The notes under the pieces: model-generated
What the model saw: the letters and a program-made list of their open reading frames with translations, nothing else
Told to the model about the DNA's origin: nothing
Databases searched by the model: none
NCBI GenBank assembly: GCA_964036315.1
Contig: OZ038485.1
Coordinates: 97,175,360 to 97,239,359 of the forward strand
DNA: 64,000 nucleotides
From: Acanthosepion esculentum
Lineage: Eukaryota; Mollusca; Cephalopoda; Sepiida; Sepiidae
Reading direction: 5' to 3'
Shown here: in pieces, positions 31,391-42,109 of the stretch
Layout: each line of letters opens with the position of its first letter
How positions within the stretch are numbered: the first letter of the stretch is position 1
Translations under genes and position numbers: made by a program

Positions 31391-31639
31391 CGCGAAAAAA
31401 TTTTTGAACTTTTCAAAATAATAATAGAAATCTGCTGCTTAAAATGAATTAAGCTTTCGTTCATTTTCGCATTCACCTTCACTGGTGATGATTCATATAT
31501 GTCGATTGACTGACTGATTTATTTTCTACGGATTATCAAACATTTGCAGGTTATTTAAAGCCAGGAAATGTTTATTAAATTGTAAACATTTCTGGAGCGT
31601 ATAATGATTTATTTATATAAATCATATTAATTAGCACTA
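31391..31639. other. Unrecognised AT-rich stretch
   Basis: No recognised element. Confidence 0.35.
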
Positions 31640-31785
31640 AGCTGGGGGTGGGGGAAATAAGTGGATTCATATCTTTTCCAAGGATACTTGCGTGCGTAAT
31701 TGAATATAACGAACTGGAATTGGAATTGGAACTCGGCTCTCCGATTTTCAGCTCCGAGCCGTTATAAATAACCCCACCTGCACAT
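31640..31785 (-). mobile_element. tRNA-like SINE, family S3, next to a 5S-like segment
   Basis: Minus strand: GTGCAGGTGGGGTTATTTATAA, CGGCTCGGAGC, CCGAGTTCCAATTCCAATTCCA (B-box region partly expanded), then body CAATTACGCACGCAAGTATCC, TTGGAAAAGATATGAATCCAC. Order matches the S3 copy at 56250-56375. Confidence 0.65.
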
Positions 31786-31895
31786 CCAAGCCTACAACTC
31801 CTGGTATTCCCAAGCGGTCACCCATCTAAGAACTGACTAGGCACGGCATTTCTTAACTTCGGTAAGCCTTGATATGAATCGAAATCTTGACCTAC
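31786..31895 (-). pseudogene. 5S rRNA-derived pseudogene segment
   Basis: On the minus strand the 3' two thirds of eukaryotic 5S rRNA are recognisable: CTTACCGAAGTTAAGAAATG (cf. the GAAGCTAAGC region), GTGCCTAGTCAGTTCTTAGA, TGGGTGACCGCTTGGGAATA and CCAGGAGTTGTAGGCTT at the 3' end. The 5' third is degraded. 5S genes are transcribed by Pol III with an internal promoter, part of which lies here. It runs without gap into the S3 tRNA-like SINE, so the pair could be a 5S-headed composite. Confidence 0.75.
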
Positions 31896-31984
31896 GCAAT
31901 ATGAAATTTGTCTATTTTATGTATTAAAAAAAAAAAAAACAATATCTTCGCACAATAGAAAAAATTTAATATTCTCTGGAAAAG

Positions 31985-31992
31985 GACACACG

Positions 31993-32044
<52 letters not shown>

Positions 32045-32046
32045 GT
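31985..32046. repeat. (CA)n(TA)n microsatellite
   Basis: ACACACACACAC followed by TATATA runs. Confidence 0.95.
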
Positions 32047-32618
32047 TTGTAATAGCATAATTGTCCAAATCTTGTAACAGCATAATTGTCCATCCCACGC
32101 AATGTTTAATATCCATAAAACCACTAAACTGATTGAGTTTCTCTTTTCCAGGTTTTCGGATAATACGTTTAGCCATCTTAACACCATTTTTTAAGAATCA
32201 CCGAAAAACCCTTTGAGTTATTCAGCTAGAAAGAGAACAACTTAAAACCCCAACTGAGCAATGGTGAGAGCAAAAAGATCATTCAGTCCTTCAGTAATAG
32301 CACCAGCATTCATAATCCGGCTTCCATCATTACATCCATTCAAGAACCATCGGTGAATAAATTTTAAAAAGAGGGAACAGGAGAGAGGAAAACTCTATGA
32401 GGAGATCGCAACAGGAAAAGGGATCATCATTTCAACTCAGAGCTAAAGAGATCAATTAGAAAAGATCCAACTCAGTCCATTAGTTGTTTTGCATGTCAGA
32501 AAAGAGCAATGAAAAAAGACTTGAAAATGAAATCGTTCGTGAATCCTCTCAGGCATCTTGTTATTTAAAAACACAGGGTTAGAAGGTCAGCTAGCGAAGA
32601 TCATCTTGAATAAGTTGG

Positions 32619-32659
<41 letters not shown>

Positions 32660-33284
32660 CTTTATATCAATCCTTCATGAGCTTCCGATCCTTATCTATG
32701 ATTAATTAATTATGAACATGTCATTTTCGTTTATGGTTGACTTCATCACGATTCTTCTGTTAAGCTTCGAGAGTAATTATACATTCTTATTTCTCAAAGT
32801 AGATTCCAACAGTGTTATAAAAACCTCTGAGAATTCCAGTAAGATATCTTTAATCATTTCTTAGATACAAAGTTTCAGAGATTAATCTAACAATTGGATA
32901 AATTTTCTGTTGCACGATTTGGATATTTTTGCTTTTACACCCGGTATATATGATCGAATATAAGAAGAAAGTTTCAAATAGAAACATGAGATCATGCATG
33001 ACCTCTTGAAGATGGGGATCAAGTTTTGGAGGTTGGCATGCAGTTTCACGTTAGTATAGAACAGGGATGATCAGCCTACGACCCCCGGATTGCTCTGCGG
33101 TCCACTTAATATTTTTAGAAAAAAGGCTACTATCATAAAAGGAGATATAATATTATAAAACGAAAACAATGTCAAGTAATTGAATTTATTTTATTTTGTG
33201 TCTGTATAATCTTTTTTTTTTGCTGTCAATAAGACAGTATTTTTTGTAATTATATATATATATATACTATTCGAATTTCTCCCG
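32047..33284. other. Unrecognised stretch with a (TA)n run
   Basis: (TA)n at about 32623-32655 and 33254-33266. No domain or known repeat otherwise. Confidence 0.4.
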
Positions 33285-33775
33285 CCTTGCTGCATGTCAC
33301 ACCTTTTTTTGTAAGAAAATGATAATTGATTTTAAATCATTGTTATAATTTGTGGAGATGCATTTCAATATTACTCAATGATCTTGTCGATGTGACCTCC
33401 ATCTTCTGGCTTTCTTCTTCTAAGTTTAGATAGGAGTCATTCCCTTTTTCAAATTTAAATTTAATCTAAATTAAAGGGAAAAAAATCATGGGGTGTATAT
33501 CCCCCGGTGTGCCCCTTTGATCAAAATGAAATATGCTTATCCAAGTACCCTAGGAGTCATTCTTTATTCAAATTTAATTCATACCAAAGGTTAAAAAAAC
33601 TCAGTGGGGTTTTTGTGCACCCCAGGGATCTCCTTTGATGAAAATGAAATATACTTATCCAAGTACCCTGAGTAATGTAGTTTTAGAATATTTGTGGTTA
33701 TGAGGGGGGGGGGCTCTATCTCCAAAACCCTAGGAGGAGTTCGATAACAGACAGAGGCTACAACTTTATATATCT
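33285..33775 (+). repeat. Dispersed repeat D2, copy B
   Basis: Counterpart of 8124-8905 with long shared blocks; CCTAGGAGGAGTTCGATAAC and GGCTACAACTTTATATA mark the shared right end. About 490 bp; lacks the internal insert of copy A. Confidence 0.78.
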
Positions 33776-34379
33776 AGGTTTGTTATTAAAATTTGATATT
33801 CACAACATTTTGACCTTTTTAAAAGCATATTTATATAAAGTATTTTATGGCCCGTTGAATATACTTAAATGTCTAATTTAGCCCATTGAGAAAAAAAAGG
33901 TTGGACAATCATGGTCTAGTAGGTGGATAACTTGGAGTTTGCGTCTGATTTGAAAGATCTTGTCTCGACTGTTTGCTTTATTTATGGACATAATTTGTTG
34001 TGGGAAGCTGAGTAACCGAGCTAGCGAATCAGTAACATCTATGTACAAATCCATGTAGATTAAGTGTCAGAAAGCACGATCGTATACTTTCACCTCAGCA
34101 TGGTATCGAGAAGCCCCACTACTGCACGGTCCAGCTCCCATTCACCAAATAGCAAAACTGTAGCCCCAATATTATACACATGCTGATTGATGGCATAGTC
34201 TCCTGAGGAGTTGCACTAAAGATCAGATCCCGGACGATCAAGCGGATAATACCAACTAGGAATGCCTCCTGTACTCTTCATGAAAAGGCAAATGTTGCAG
34301 ATGCGGAAGATATTACAGGTATACCACCCAAAGTGAAGCTATATCGTTTACTCCGGAAACAAACGATATCTGACCTGTT

Positions 34380-34690
34380 TCATTGAAATGGAAAATCCAA
34401 TCCTTGATCTTGCTCCAATTAAATATCAAACTTGATCTAGCTTCCGTACGATATTCTCCAGTCCTTCTGAATGACTTCGTTCGATCGCAAACTGTCTTTA
34501 GATGTCTTCTGAAGAAACTGACACATTTATGAACTCTTTTGCATTGCCATCAATGTACCTCAGTTTGCCTAAATCACTGTTCTCCTCTGGCAACCAAGCT
34601 GCTGCCACAAATTCGCCACTGTTTAATTCCCCTTCATCATTGGAAATGTTCTCCAGTAGTGGATGAAATCTTCCTATTAAGAGGTTCATG
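34380..34690 (-). other. Unrecognised coding-like remnant
   Basis: The minus frame 34689-34498 reads GEFVAAAWLPEENSDLGKLRYIDG and continues after a stop, still in frame, as RQFAIERSHSEGLENIVRKLD. The amino-acid composition looks protein-like and unlike a random shadow, and the frame continues through the stop. I cannot assign a family; an old transposable-element or host exon are both possible. Confidence 0.3.
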
Positions 34691-35164
34691 TGAGGAAATG
34701 CTTATCTAAGGCAAAGATATGAACTCTGTTTCCTCGAAGACAGAATTTAAACCAGCCATTGTAAGAGAGTCGATACCTTCAGAGTCATTCAATTACCTTA
34801 TTATGTTTTCGGCGTTTTCATTTGTCTTCAAGCTCTTTTCCATTTTTCTTACTAAAATCGCTGGCATATTTCCTCAGAGTCAATGACGTAAGAAACGCAT
34901 ATCACGCTTCAACATACATTCTCACCTTTTCCGGCGCACTTCCACTTGACAAGGCTAACCTAACTCCTCGCACCAGAGGAGATTAGTTCTTTAAAAAAAA
35001 AAACATGTAAATCTTTCTTCTTAAAGCTCCCCTTTTTGGCTTTCAGTAATTTCTCTTCTTTGCAGTCTTCTTTTTTAAAAGATTACCGTTTTTCACAATG
35101 TCTTTGATTCCACGAGCTGCTAGCTTCCTAGTTCGCAATTGTTTTTGACACAAGGCTACATGAG

Positions 35165-35612
35165 ACACTGGCGGGATTATTCTTTTCTGCTATTACCATT
35201 CTATATTCCGACTAACTTTCCTGTTTGGTACCTAGACTTTATGAATTTAAGCCCAGTACTAGATTGGCGGCAAAGTCTCATTTTACAGTTGAAATGGCTA
35301 GATGTAACTGTAAATTCTATGCTAACAGTTTCTTCTATAGCACTTTTCGCTTGTAGAACCATATTCCGGCTTCTTGCTTTCCAGCCAACTTTAATCTGCT
35401 CAAATTTAAATACAATGTCAATCGCTATCGTCTCGCTTCCCAGTCAATTTTAACCTTCAAAAATTTAATATAATGTCAAATGTTATCTTAATTCTTGTTC
35501 CTTTATTATTGTCTCTCCTCAAGAGTTTTTTTCTCATACTCTCTATCACTCAGGAACCACTTAGGTTTTAGTGGCTTTATTGCCTTGCTTGGGTTGAAAT
35601 GATTAAAAAACC
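35165..35612 (+). pseudogene. LINE-A copy 4, C-terminal remnant with tail
   Basis: Broken frames around CLYLDFMNLSP, FTVEM..C-type and FNLLKFKYNVNR; 3' tail TTTTAGTGGC...GCCTTGCTTGGGTTGAAATG followed by a short A-run at about 35605. Confidence 0.75.
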
Positions 35613-35786
35613 ACCCGATTTCTTCTAAGACAATATTCATATCGCCCACTTATAAGAGAACTGATACCTTCAGAATCATCGAACTATCTTATCAAATTTT
35701 CGACATATTCCTTTGTCTATATATGTCTATATGAATTATTTTTATAAATGTTTTTGTAATATATATATTCATATGTTACGAGATGC

Positions 35787-36105
35787 ATGTTGAAAGACTA
35801 TACTGAACCCATTGCTAGGTCAGCTGCTAAGAAAGTTTATTCACTGTGTCGTCCAAAACATTTTTCTCTCCGGAATCTTTTAGATATCTATAAGTGTATC
35901 ATTCGTCTATGCTTAGAATATTGCTGCCACATATTGTCCGGTGCCCCTACTATTTGCTTTGTACTCCTTGATAAAACCCAAAGAGGAATCCGCAATATTA
36001 CTAGTCCTGATCTAGCGGCTCGGCTTCAGTTACTTTCCCACCGCCATAAGGTTGCCTCCGTGCATTTTTTATAAATACTTTTATGGCAATTATTCAGATA
36101 CCTCC
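35787..36105 (+). pseudogene. LINE-A copy 5, post-RT segment
   Basis: Open frame reads EPIARSAAKKVYSLCRPKHFS, IIRLCLEYCCHILSG, LLDKTQRGIRNITSPDLAARL. Ends abruptly after YKYFYGNYSD where a different LINE region begins. Confidence 0.85.
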
Positions 36106-36690
36106 CCCAGTAAAGAAACTGCCACCAACAGACCGTCTTTCTGTCATCAACGAGCAGACTGGGACACGTTCCGTGATTTCCTTCGCGATGAACCCTGGAA
36201 TGTTGCTTTTAATCTCACCCTACAAAAATGTACGTCCGTAGTCTCATCCTGGGTAGAAGCTGGAATCGGGGCTTTCATCTCTGCAAGAAAATATAAAGAG
36301 AAATCGCGTTCTTACCCCTGGTCATCATCTGCTTGCTCAGCTGTTATTGCCCCCCACAGGAATCACTACTTCCATCTGTACCGTAGCGACATGTCTGATT
36401 GCAACAGACGTCTCTTTGTCACTGCCCGTAATGAGTGCAAGCGTGTCTTCAATGAAGCAAAGTTACTCTTTGCCGAAAGTATGAAACAACGTATTGCTTC
36501 TCACAAGTTTGGTTCTAAAGATTATTGGCGGAGCTGCTGAACAACAGCAAACCTAAAATTCTCATCCAACCCAGCTCTACACTCATTTGGTGTACCCACA
36601 CCTGATTTTCCCTCCAAAACTGAGGCTATACTGAGTGAGATGCACATAACCCCAACGATGATATCGGACATCATCTCTAATTTAAAATTT
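36106..36690 (+). pseudogene. LINE segment upstream of the RT palm (linker region)
   Basis: Reads DWDTFRDFLRDEPWN, CTSVVSSWVEAGI, YPWSSSACSAVIAPHRNHYFHLYR, ARNECKRVFNEAKLLFAE, then after a stop at 36538 and a frameshift DFPSKTEAILSEMH. This is the endonuclease-to-RT linker of CR1/Jockey-like LINEs. It lies downstream of a C-terminal segment (35787-36105), the reverse of its order in an intact element. The 162-codon frame at 36052-36540 spans the join and is chimeric. Confidence 0.82.
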
Positions 36691-37450
36691 GGAAACGGTA
36701 TGCTGTATTGCTTGCCATTCGCACCGGAAGCTCCAATACGAATATTGCAGTGTGTTTGAGCGTCAATCTGAAGTCAGTACAGTTTTGGCGCCATTTTTTT
36801 GTTAGTGACAGCAACACCTTCATTCGTGGATTACTTACCAGGTCTTTCGTTCTCTGTAAGGTCATGCATTTATATAATTTTTTTCTTTTTTTGTAAGTCG
36901 TGATCACGTTTTTGTACACGGACAGAAAGTACAAAACATTATTTTTACGTGAAATCCTAATTTGACCACTTAAAAATCCGTATGAGGATTACATGACTAA
37001 CGTCATTACGTGTATCTGTATGTACACAAATTTATATATACAATCTTTATCCACAACTTCGAACGCAATATTCAACACATTATCCGAAATCTAGAAAAAT
37101 ATAATAAAATATTAAACAGACAGATTCTTTAATCAAACTTGTTTGAATAAATACTTGCTGCTTAAATATGCCGTATATATAGTCCGGTCTTTCGAACAGG
37201 AATAGAGGTTTATTCCTTGTTTCTTGTTTAGGATTAGGATTCCGTTCTCCTCTAAAGTCTATTTCAACTCTATACTACTAAAGTCTAAGGCTGAACTCTG
37301 AAATTTTATCGCTAATTAAATGTTAACATTTTTCAAGTCTAAAATTAGCTATCTTTCCAGTTATCATGCGCTTTCTTACACTAATAAAACTCCACACAGT
37401 AACCTTCTACCTTAAGTGGTCTTTGGGGATTGTATTGGGTAAACATTAGT
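36691..37450. other. Unrecognised AT-rich stretch
   Basis: About 37190-37300 has a LINE-A-like 3' UTR feel (GTTTAGGATTAGGATTCCG..CTCCTCTAAAGTC, cf. 59959-59990). Otherwise nothing recognised. Confidence 0.3.
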
Positions 37451-37452
37451 TT

Positions 37453-37454
<2 letters not shown>

Positions 37455-37504
<50 letters not shown>
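37455..37504. repeat. (TA)n microsatellite
   Basis: About 25 TA units. Confidence 0.95.
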
Positions 37505-37506
<2 letters not shown>

Positions 37507-37775
37507 AGGATGATTTTATCTTTACTTTTAACTGAATGTAGAGGTTGTGTCATGCATGTAGCTAGAGTTATATGGATATTTTAGTTTATCAAACACGGTC
37601 AGCACATTGTAGCCGTGTTCATAGATAATGTTAGTGAGTGTTGTCTTTTTATTTTTTACTTCGATTATTTTTAATCTATTTTTATCTCCATTATTTTTTA
37701 TCTTTTTTTACATGTGGATGAGGTTATTATGCTTGTATTTTCTACTAGTATGTTTTCGGATGAAGTTTGGTGCGA

Positions 37776-37779
<4 letters not shown>

Positions 37780-37817
<38 letters not shown>

Positions 37818-37840
37818 AGTGTGTGTGTGTGTGTGTGTAT
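37780..37840. repeat. (TA)n(GT)n microsatellite
   Basis: TA run followed by GTGTGTGTGT. Confidence 0.95.
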
Positions 37841-37904
37841 GTGCAACCGTATAGAAACTTATTGCATATGTATGTATATATGACTTTTTATAATAAAACA
37901 TTCA

Positions 37905-38420
37905 GCAAATACAAGGCTCAAGAACAACTCAAGTTAGAGGGTTACCGTTAAAATGGTTATGAAGTAACAGGTTTGTGAATGAGTTGGTGGGAGAAAGTGA
38001 AGATTATGAGAATAAAGAGGATAGAACATGTTTGATACTTGAAGAGGTTAAGATTGTGCTGTTCGGGAAAGCATCCACGCGGAAGTACGTTCCACTAAGT
38101 AGCAGTTCTTGGGAAGGAATTTTCTTCTTACCATTGGTACACGGAGAAAAATGAAAGTGATTCAACTCTGTGGAAGCAGCCTGGTGTGCCCTAACTGCAA
38201 ACTGATGAAACTAAAGAATGGAGCTCTTCTGAACAATTTGTCATTGAGATAATGCTGGAATAGCGGTAGGCCTGCAACGTTGCGTCCGTGGGAAAGAGGC
38301 TAAAGAGTGCAGCTTGTCTCCCATTACCACCATCCCCTCCCACCAAATAAAGAAAAAAAATAAAACAATCACATAAACAATTTTGAAATCTGTCAAAGAT
38401 AGAAAGTTAAGATTAAGCAA
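37905..38420 (-). pseudogene. LINE-B copy 5, decayed C-terminal region
   Basis: Family tail on the plus strand ACAAGGCTCAAGAACAACTC at 37911 and, further in, the reverse complements of the WNVLPRGCFPEQHNL, SFLRTAT and HGR blocks in broken frames. Contains a lineage-specific purine-rich insertion at 38335-38365. Confidence 0.72.
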
Positions 38421-38479
38421 TCTCAGCTGAGGTCTCTGCAGAATTTAAACTTAAAAACGAATTTAATCATCTTAAAAGT

Positions 38480-38660
38480 ATCTGTCTATATTTCTGAGAC
38501 GAGGCATTGTAACTATTTACACTATTTGCCTTGTCATCGTCGTTATTGCCATATTCGCGTCGTTGTACGCTCCGGCCTTCTTCAGATGATATACGTTGGA
38601 ATTTCGAACCCGTAGACTTTATTTAGTCCACAAAGGTCGATTGATATTGGTCCACGTGCC
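38480..38660 (-). repeat. PLE-A end fragment
   Basis: Minus strand: AAATAAAGTC, GGTTCGAAATTCCAACGTA, ATCATCTGAAGAAGGCCGGA, then the GGCCGAAAC part is deleted (ACAACGACGCGAATATGG). Outer part CTCAGAAATATAGACAG as in the other PLE-A copies. Confidence 0.7.
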
Positions 38661-39064
38661 ATGCTTTTCTTTCCATTTTTTTTTCTTTATTGTATATATC
38701 TCAGTTTCATTTTTTTCCAGTTAGTAATTCAACTCTCCAAGATTTGTTTTCCTCTGCTGTGACCAGGTACTGAACTTTAAGTCAAGTCACTTTTTGGATT
38801 ACTCAACCAACACTTTTATTGAACCTCTAGAAGATATCGGATTGCAACTGATGGTTGCACAGGCTTCTTTAACGGAAAAGAGCGCATCCTGCTTTTTCTG
38901 TGATCAGGCAGGTTCTCCTGGAATTGACGGGAAGTCTTCCTGCTAAGCTTGAAGGGATTAATCTTAAGTTCCTGCATCGTCAGATGGTTCGGCATTCGTG
39001 CCAGCTTCTGGTGGGACTTTTCTAATTGTCTCCATATTTTTGTTATATCGGGTCCGTACCGATC

Positions 39065-39340
39065 CTTCATCATCTGTCTATATTTCTTAGTAATTTCTGA
39101 GTAGATTTTATTGTAACTACTTACACTATGTTGTCCTCATCTTTATTACCATATTCAGGACTTTTGGGCAATTGTACGCTACGGCCTTCTTCAGGTGATA
39201 TACTTTTGAATTTTGAACCGAACACTTTATTTAGTTAACGGGGTAGATTGTCCTATTCCCATCTACTATGCTTTTTTGGATATCCCCCAGTGGACTAAGT
39301 AAAGTTTTCGGTTCGAAATTCCAACGTTTATGAAATGTTA
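39065..39340 (-). repeat. PLE-A end fragment, diverged
   Basis: Minus strand motif at about 39156-39203: TCACCTGAAGAAGGCCGTAG, with the GAAAC block changed to CAAAA, so the ribozyme core is lost. An inverted partner of the TTCGAAATTCCAACGT block lies at 39310-39330. Confidence 0.65.
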
Positions 39341-39533
39341 AAAGCAGCGCAGTACCACCTCTTAATTTCGGGTGTCCCCAGTGATCCCAAATAAAGTCAA
39401 ATAGTTAAGCCTCAAACTGGGGTCAAAACACTATGAAAGTGTAAAAATAGGTTTTAATTACAGAAATACTGTGTAAAAAAAACTATTACCAGCCATAAAT
39501 TTTTGGAGGAAAAAAATTATTTCCAGCAATACA

Positions 39534-39585
<52 letters not shown>
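39341..39585 (-). repeat. Element R copy, right part, with (TA)n at the break
   Basis: T3-like unit (GTACCACCTCTTAATTTCGG...CAGTGATCCCAAATA) and core units (ACTATTACCAGCCATAAATT), broken by (TA)n at 39540-39585. The core resumes at about 40516 after the inserted PLE-B inverted repeat. Confidence 0.7.
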
Positions 39586-39586
<1 letters not shown>

Positions 39587-40482
39587 GAAAGTGAACATAG
39601 AAGTCAATACTTAGAGGCGACAGTCGGTTTCATGCTAGTTTCATGGTAAACTATTTTGGCGGTTATTTCACCGGAAGACGAAGTAGAATAAAAAATAAGA
39701 AAGAAAATCAATGAACGCAAATAAATAAAGTAAATAATAAACAAATTAGCAAACCATTAGGACCAAAATATTAGTTAGACTATAAAAATCAAACCAAAAC
39801 TCGGACGAAAAAAATAGATATAACTGTTATATACCTATAAAAGAAAAAAAATACTACGTTACTTAAAAATCGAAAACCGAAAATTGTAAATATACAGTAT
39901 AACAAATAAATAATAACAAGTAAAATAAATTCATCTAAATTCATCCAAATAAATAAATAAACTAACAAACCAATCCCGATAATCAATCCAAATGAATACA
40001 TGAAGTAATAAAAAAAATTAGAAACTATTCCCGCCAAAATAATAGTTAGAATAAACTACAACAATCAATCCCAAAATTGAATAAATAACTTTATCTTCCC
40101 AAACCAAATAAAAACTGTTAAATAAGCGTTATAAACAAATTTTTACTACGTTAATAAAAACACCGATTAAAAACAAATAAATAAATAAGAAATAAAAAAT
40201 AAAATAAAAATAAATAAAAACAAGGCAAATAATTTAACGCAAATAAATAAATAAACGACTTCCGGTGAAATAACTGCCAAAATAGACTACCGACAATGCA
40301 CCAATGACTCGTATATAAAAATAGCCGAGAAAATAACAGCACTCGTGACGATTGCATCTAGCATGAAACAGACTGTCGCCTCTAAGTGTTGACTTCTATG
40401 TTCACTTTTATACTTACACACCTTAGATCTCTGATATTGAGCACTTTATCCCATAAATATAGCACACCTTAAGATTATATTT

Positions 40483-40487
<5 letters not shown>
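39586..40487. mobile_element. PLE-B-derived inverted-repeat insertion
   Basis: Left arm 39593-39680 (GAACATAGAAGTCAATACTTAGAGG, read in two parts) and right arm about 40257-40407 are inverted copies of each other and of PLE-B terminal sequence at 21155-21315. The body 39680-40257 is the reverse complement of 21320-22050. (TA)n flanks both sides. It splits element R. Confidence 0.75.
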
Positions 40488-40518
<31 letters not shown>

Positions 40519-40735
40519 CCACTAATATATTTTCGAAAAAAATAGTACCAGCTATACATTTTTGAAAAAAAGAATATATTAACAGTTATACATTTTCGAA
40601 GGAAAAAATATGACTAGTAATACATTTTTGAAAAAATATATTACCAGCAATAAAAATCTTGTTGGCATTAAATAACCCTTTGAGGTTGATATGCCGTAAA
40701 CCAAACTAAACCAAACCGGTTTACAACAATACACA
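40488..40735 (-). repeat. Element R copy, core remainder and left end
   Basis: Core units TACATTTTTGAAAAAATATATT..CAGCAATA, then CTTGTTGGCATTAAATAACC, GAGGTTGATATGCCGTAAAC, CAAACTAAACCAAACC. Same order as 19150-19220. Confidence 0.75.
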
Positions 40736-40894
40736 ACACACTCGGTAGCACTTCATTGCTGATTGAATAAACCTAAGGGTGTATCTAGTTATATATGCGC
40801 AATACGGTCACTTCTGATTGGTTGAACGTTTCGTCAAGGCTACGATGTTACAAATGTTTGAAATGGAGCTGGATGCTTTCTGAGCAGTAGTCTG

Positions 40895-41140
40895 AATGTT
40901 GGTTGGTTGATTTTGTTTTGCGGTATATCAACAGCTCTATGATGAAATGCTGAAATCTAAATAATCTGAACCAAATTTTATGGTGTCAAATGAACATATT
41001 TTGAACACAATTGTATGCCTTCAACTACAGATAAAATGTATTGTTGGTCATTTTGCTATAAAACGTATTATTGGTCATTTTGCTACAAAATGTTTTTTTT
41101 TAATTCTACTATAAAATGTATTAGTGGACATTTTGCTTTA
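40895..41140 (+). repeat. Element R copy, left end and core
   Basis: GTTGGTTGATTTTGTTTTGC, GGTATATCAACAG, then about four core units ATAAAATGTATTGTTGGTCATTTTGCT. It is cut off by PLE-A sequence at about 41145. Confidence 0.75.
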
Positions 41141-41144
41141 AAAT

Positions 41145-41600
41145 CTCCTGTTAATCCCCCTCTCCAAGTTTTCCACCGCCTTAACCAGGTATTGAACTCA
41201 CACTTCTTGGGTCCTGTCACTGGATCTAACTAACGCCTTTCTTCACTGTGCCATGTGTCCTTTAGGACATCTGTTTTATGAATTTCTGGGTATTATAAAC
41301 GTAATATCTTTAGCAACTATTTTTTACCAGTGCTCATATTGCAATTTTTGCTGCTACCATTGCATGTTTTTTTATCAGAGCTCATATTGCAACTTTTGTT
41401 GCTATTATTGCTTTTCTCTGGCACTCCTTATTACTGGTTCCCATATTGTATTCATTTCTATGCTTGGTCGGCTCAGGAGATTTTTGTGGCCTAGCATATG
41501 TGCTGCTTCCTTAAGTTTACGAATAAAAAAACCAATGATGTTCATTGTCTATGATCTCAACTTGATCCCACAGAGGGCGGGGATCTCCCTTTTCTCTCCA
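41145..41600 (-). pseudogene. PLE-A copy 1: second half of GIY-YIG region and downstream
   Basis: On the minus strand: VDHIWREKGDPRPLWDQV, FIRKLKEAAHMLG, LLSRPSIEMNTIWEPV (about 41590-41425), then non-coding sequence with VRSSDRTQ-like codons and the tail to 41145 (CTGTTAATCCCCCTCTCC on plus). This is the C-terminal part of the endonuclease of Penelope-like elements. The first half of the domain is missing here and lies on the other strand at 41690-41820. Confidence 0.85.
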
Positions 41601-41649
41601 TATGTGGTCAACCACGCCTGATTTTCAACTTCCCCTCGTCAGTACAACC

Positions 41650-42090
41650 TTCAAAAGCGGAACGACACTTCGCAGATGTCTCTCCCGAGTAAGACCCCCC
41701 CATAGAGGAGAACATGACTAAAGACTGTGTGTCCTCCATCCTCTGCAGCTGCGGAAAGAAATATAAAGGGGAGACAGGCCGCCCCCTTAAGGTAAGGCTT
41801 CAAGAACACCAGAAAGCTGTAGTTAGATCCAGTGACAGGACCCAAAGTGTGTGAGTTCAATACCTGGTTAAGGCGGTGGAGAATTTGGAGAGGGGAATTA
41901 ACAGGAGATAACTGACATTCATTAGACATGGCACGTGGAACTAGAACAGTTTACCCCAGTGAGCGAAATAAAGGGTTCAGTTCGACATTCCAACCACCTG
42001 AAGAAGGCCGGAGCGTACAACGGCCGAAACGTTGTGATAAACATGGCGACAAAGATGAATAGTCCAAATAATGTAAATAGTGTATAAAAT
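41650..42090 (+). pseudogene. PLE-A copy 2: first half of GIY-YIG region, internal deletion, 3' end
   Basis: Plus strand: PPIEENMTKDCVSSI, LCSCGKKYKGETGRPLKVRL, QEHQKAVVR (about 41697-41820), the GIY-YIG half with the zinc-type Cys motif. It then jumps to the downstream segment AGATCCAGTGACAGGACCCA...GTGAGCGAAATAAAGGGTTC and the hammerhead-like end (41994-42037), ending TAGTCCAAATAATGTAAATAG. Head-to-head with copy 1. Confidence 0.85.
41994..42037 (+). ncRNA. Hammerhead-ribozyme-like motif, intact core, in PLE-A end
   Basis: CCAC, CTGAAGA, stem II GGCCG/CGGCC closed by GAGCGTACAA, GAAAC, GTT, GTGA. ACGT after the core is self-complementary, as expected if two RNAs supply stem III together. 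It is the best in-context copy: ~170 bp downstream of PLE-A endonuclease sequence. Confidence 0.78.
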
Positions 42091-42109
42091 GTATATTTAT
42101 ACATTCAGA

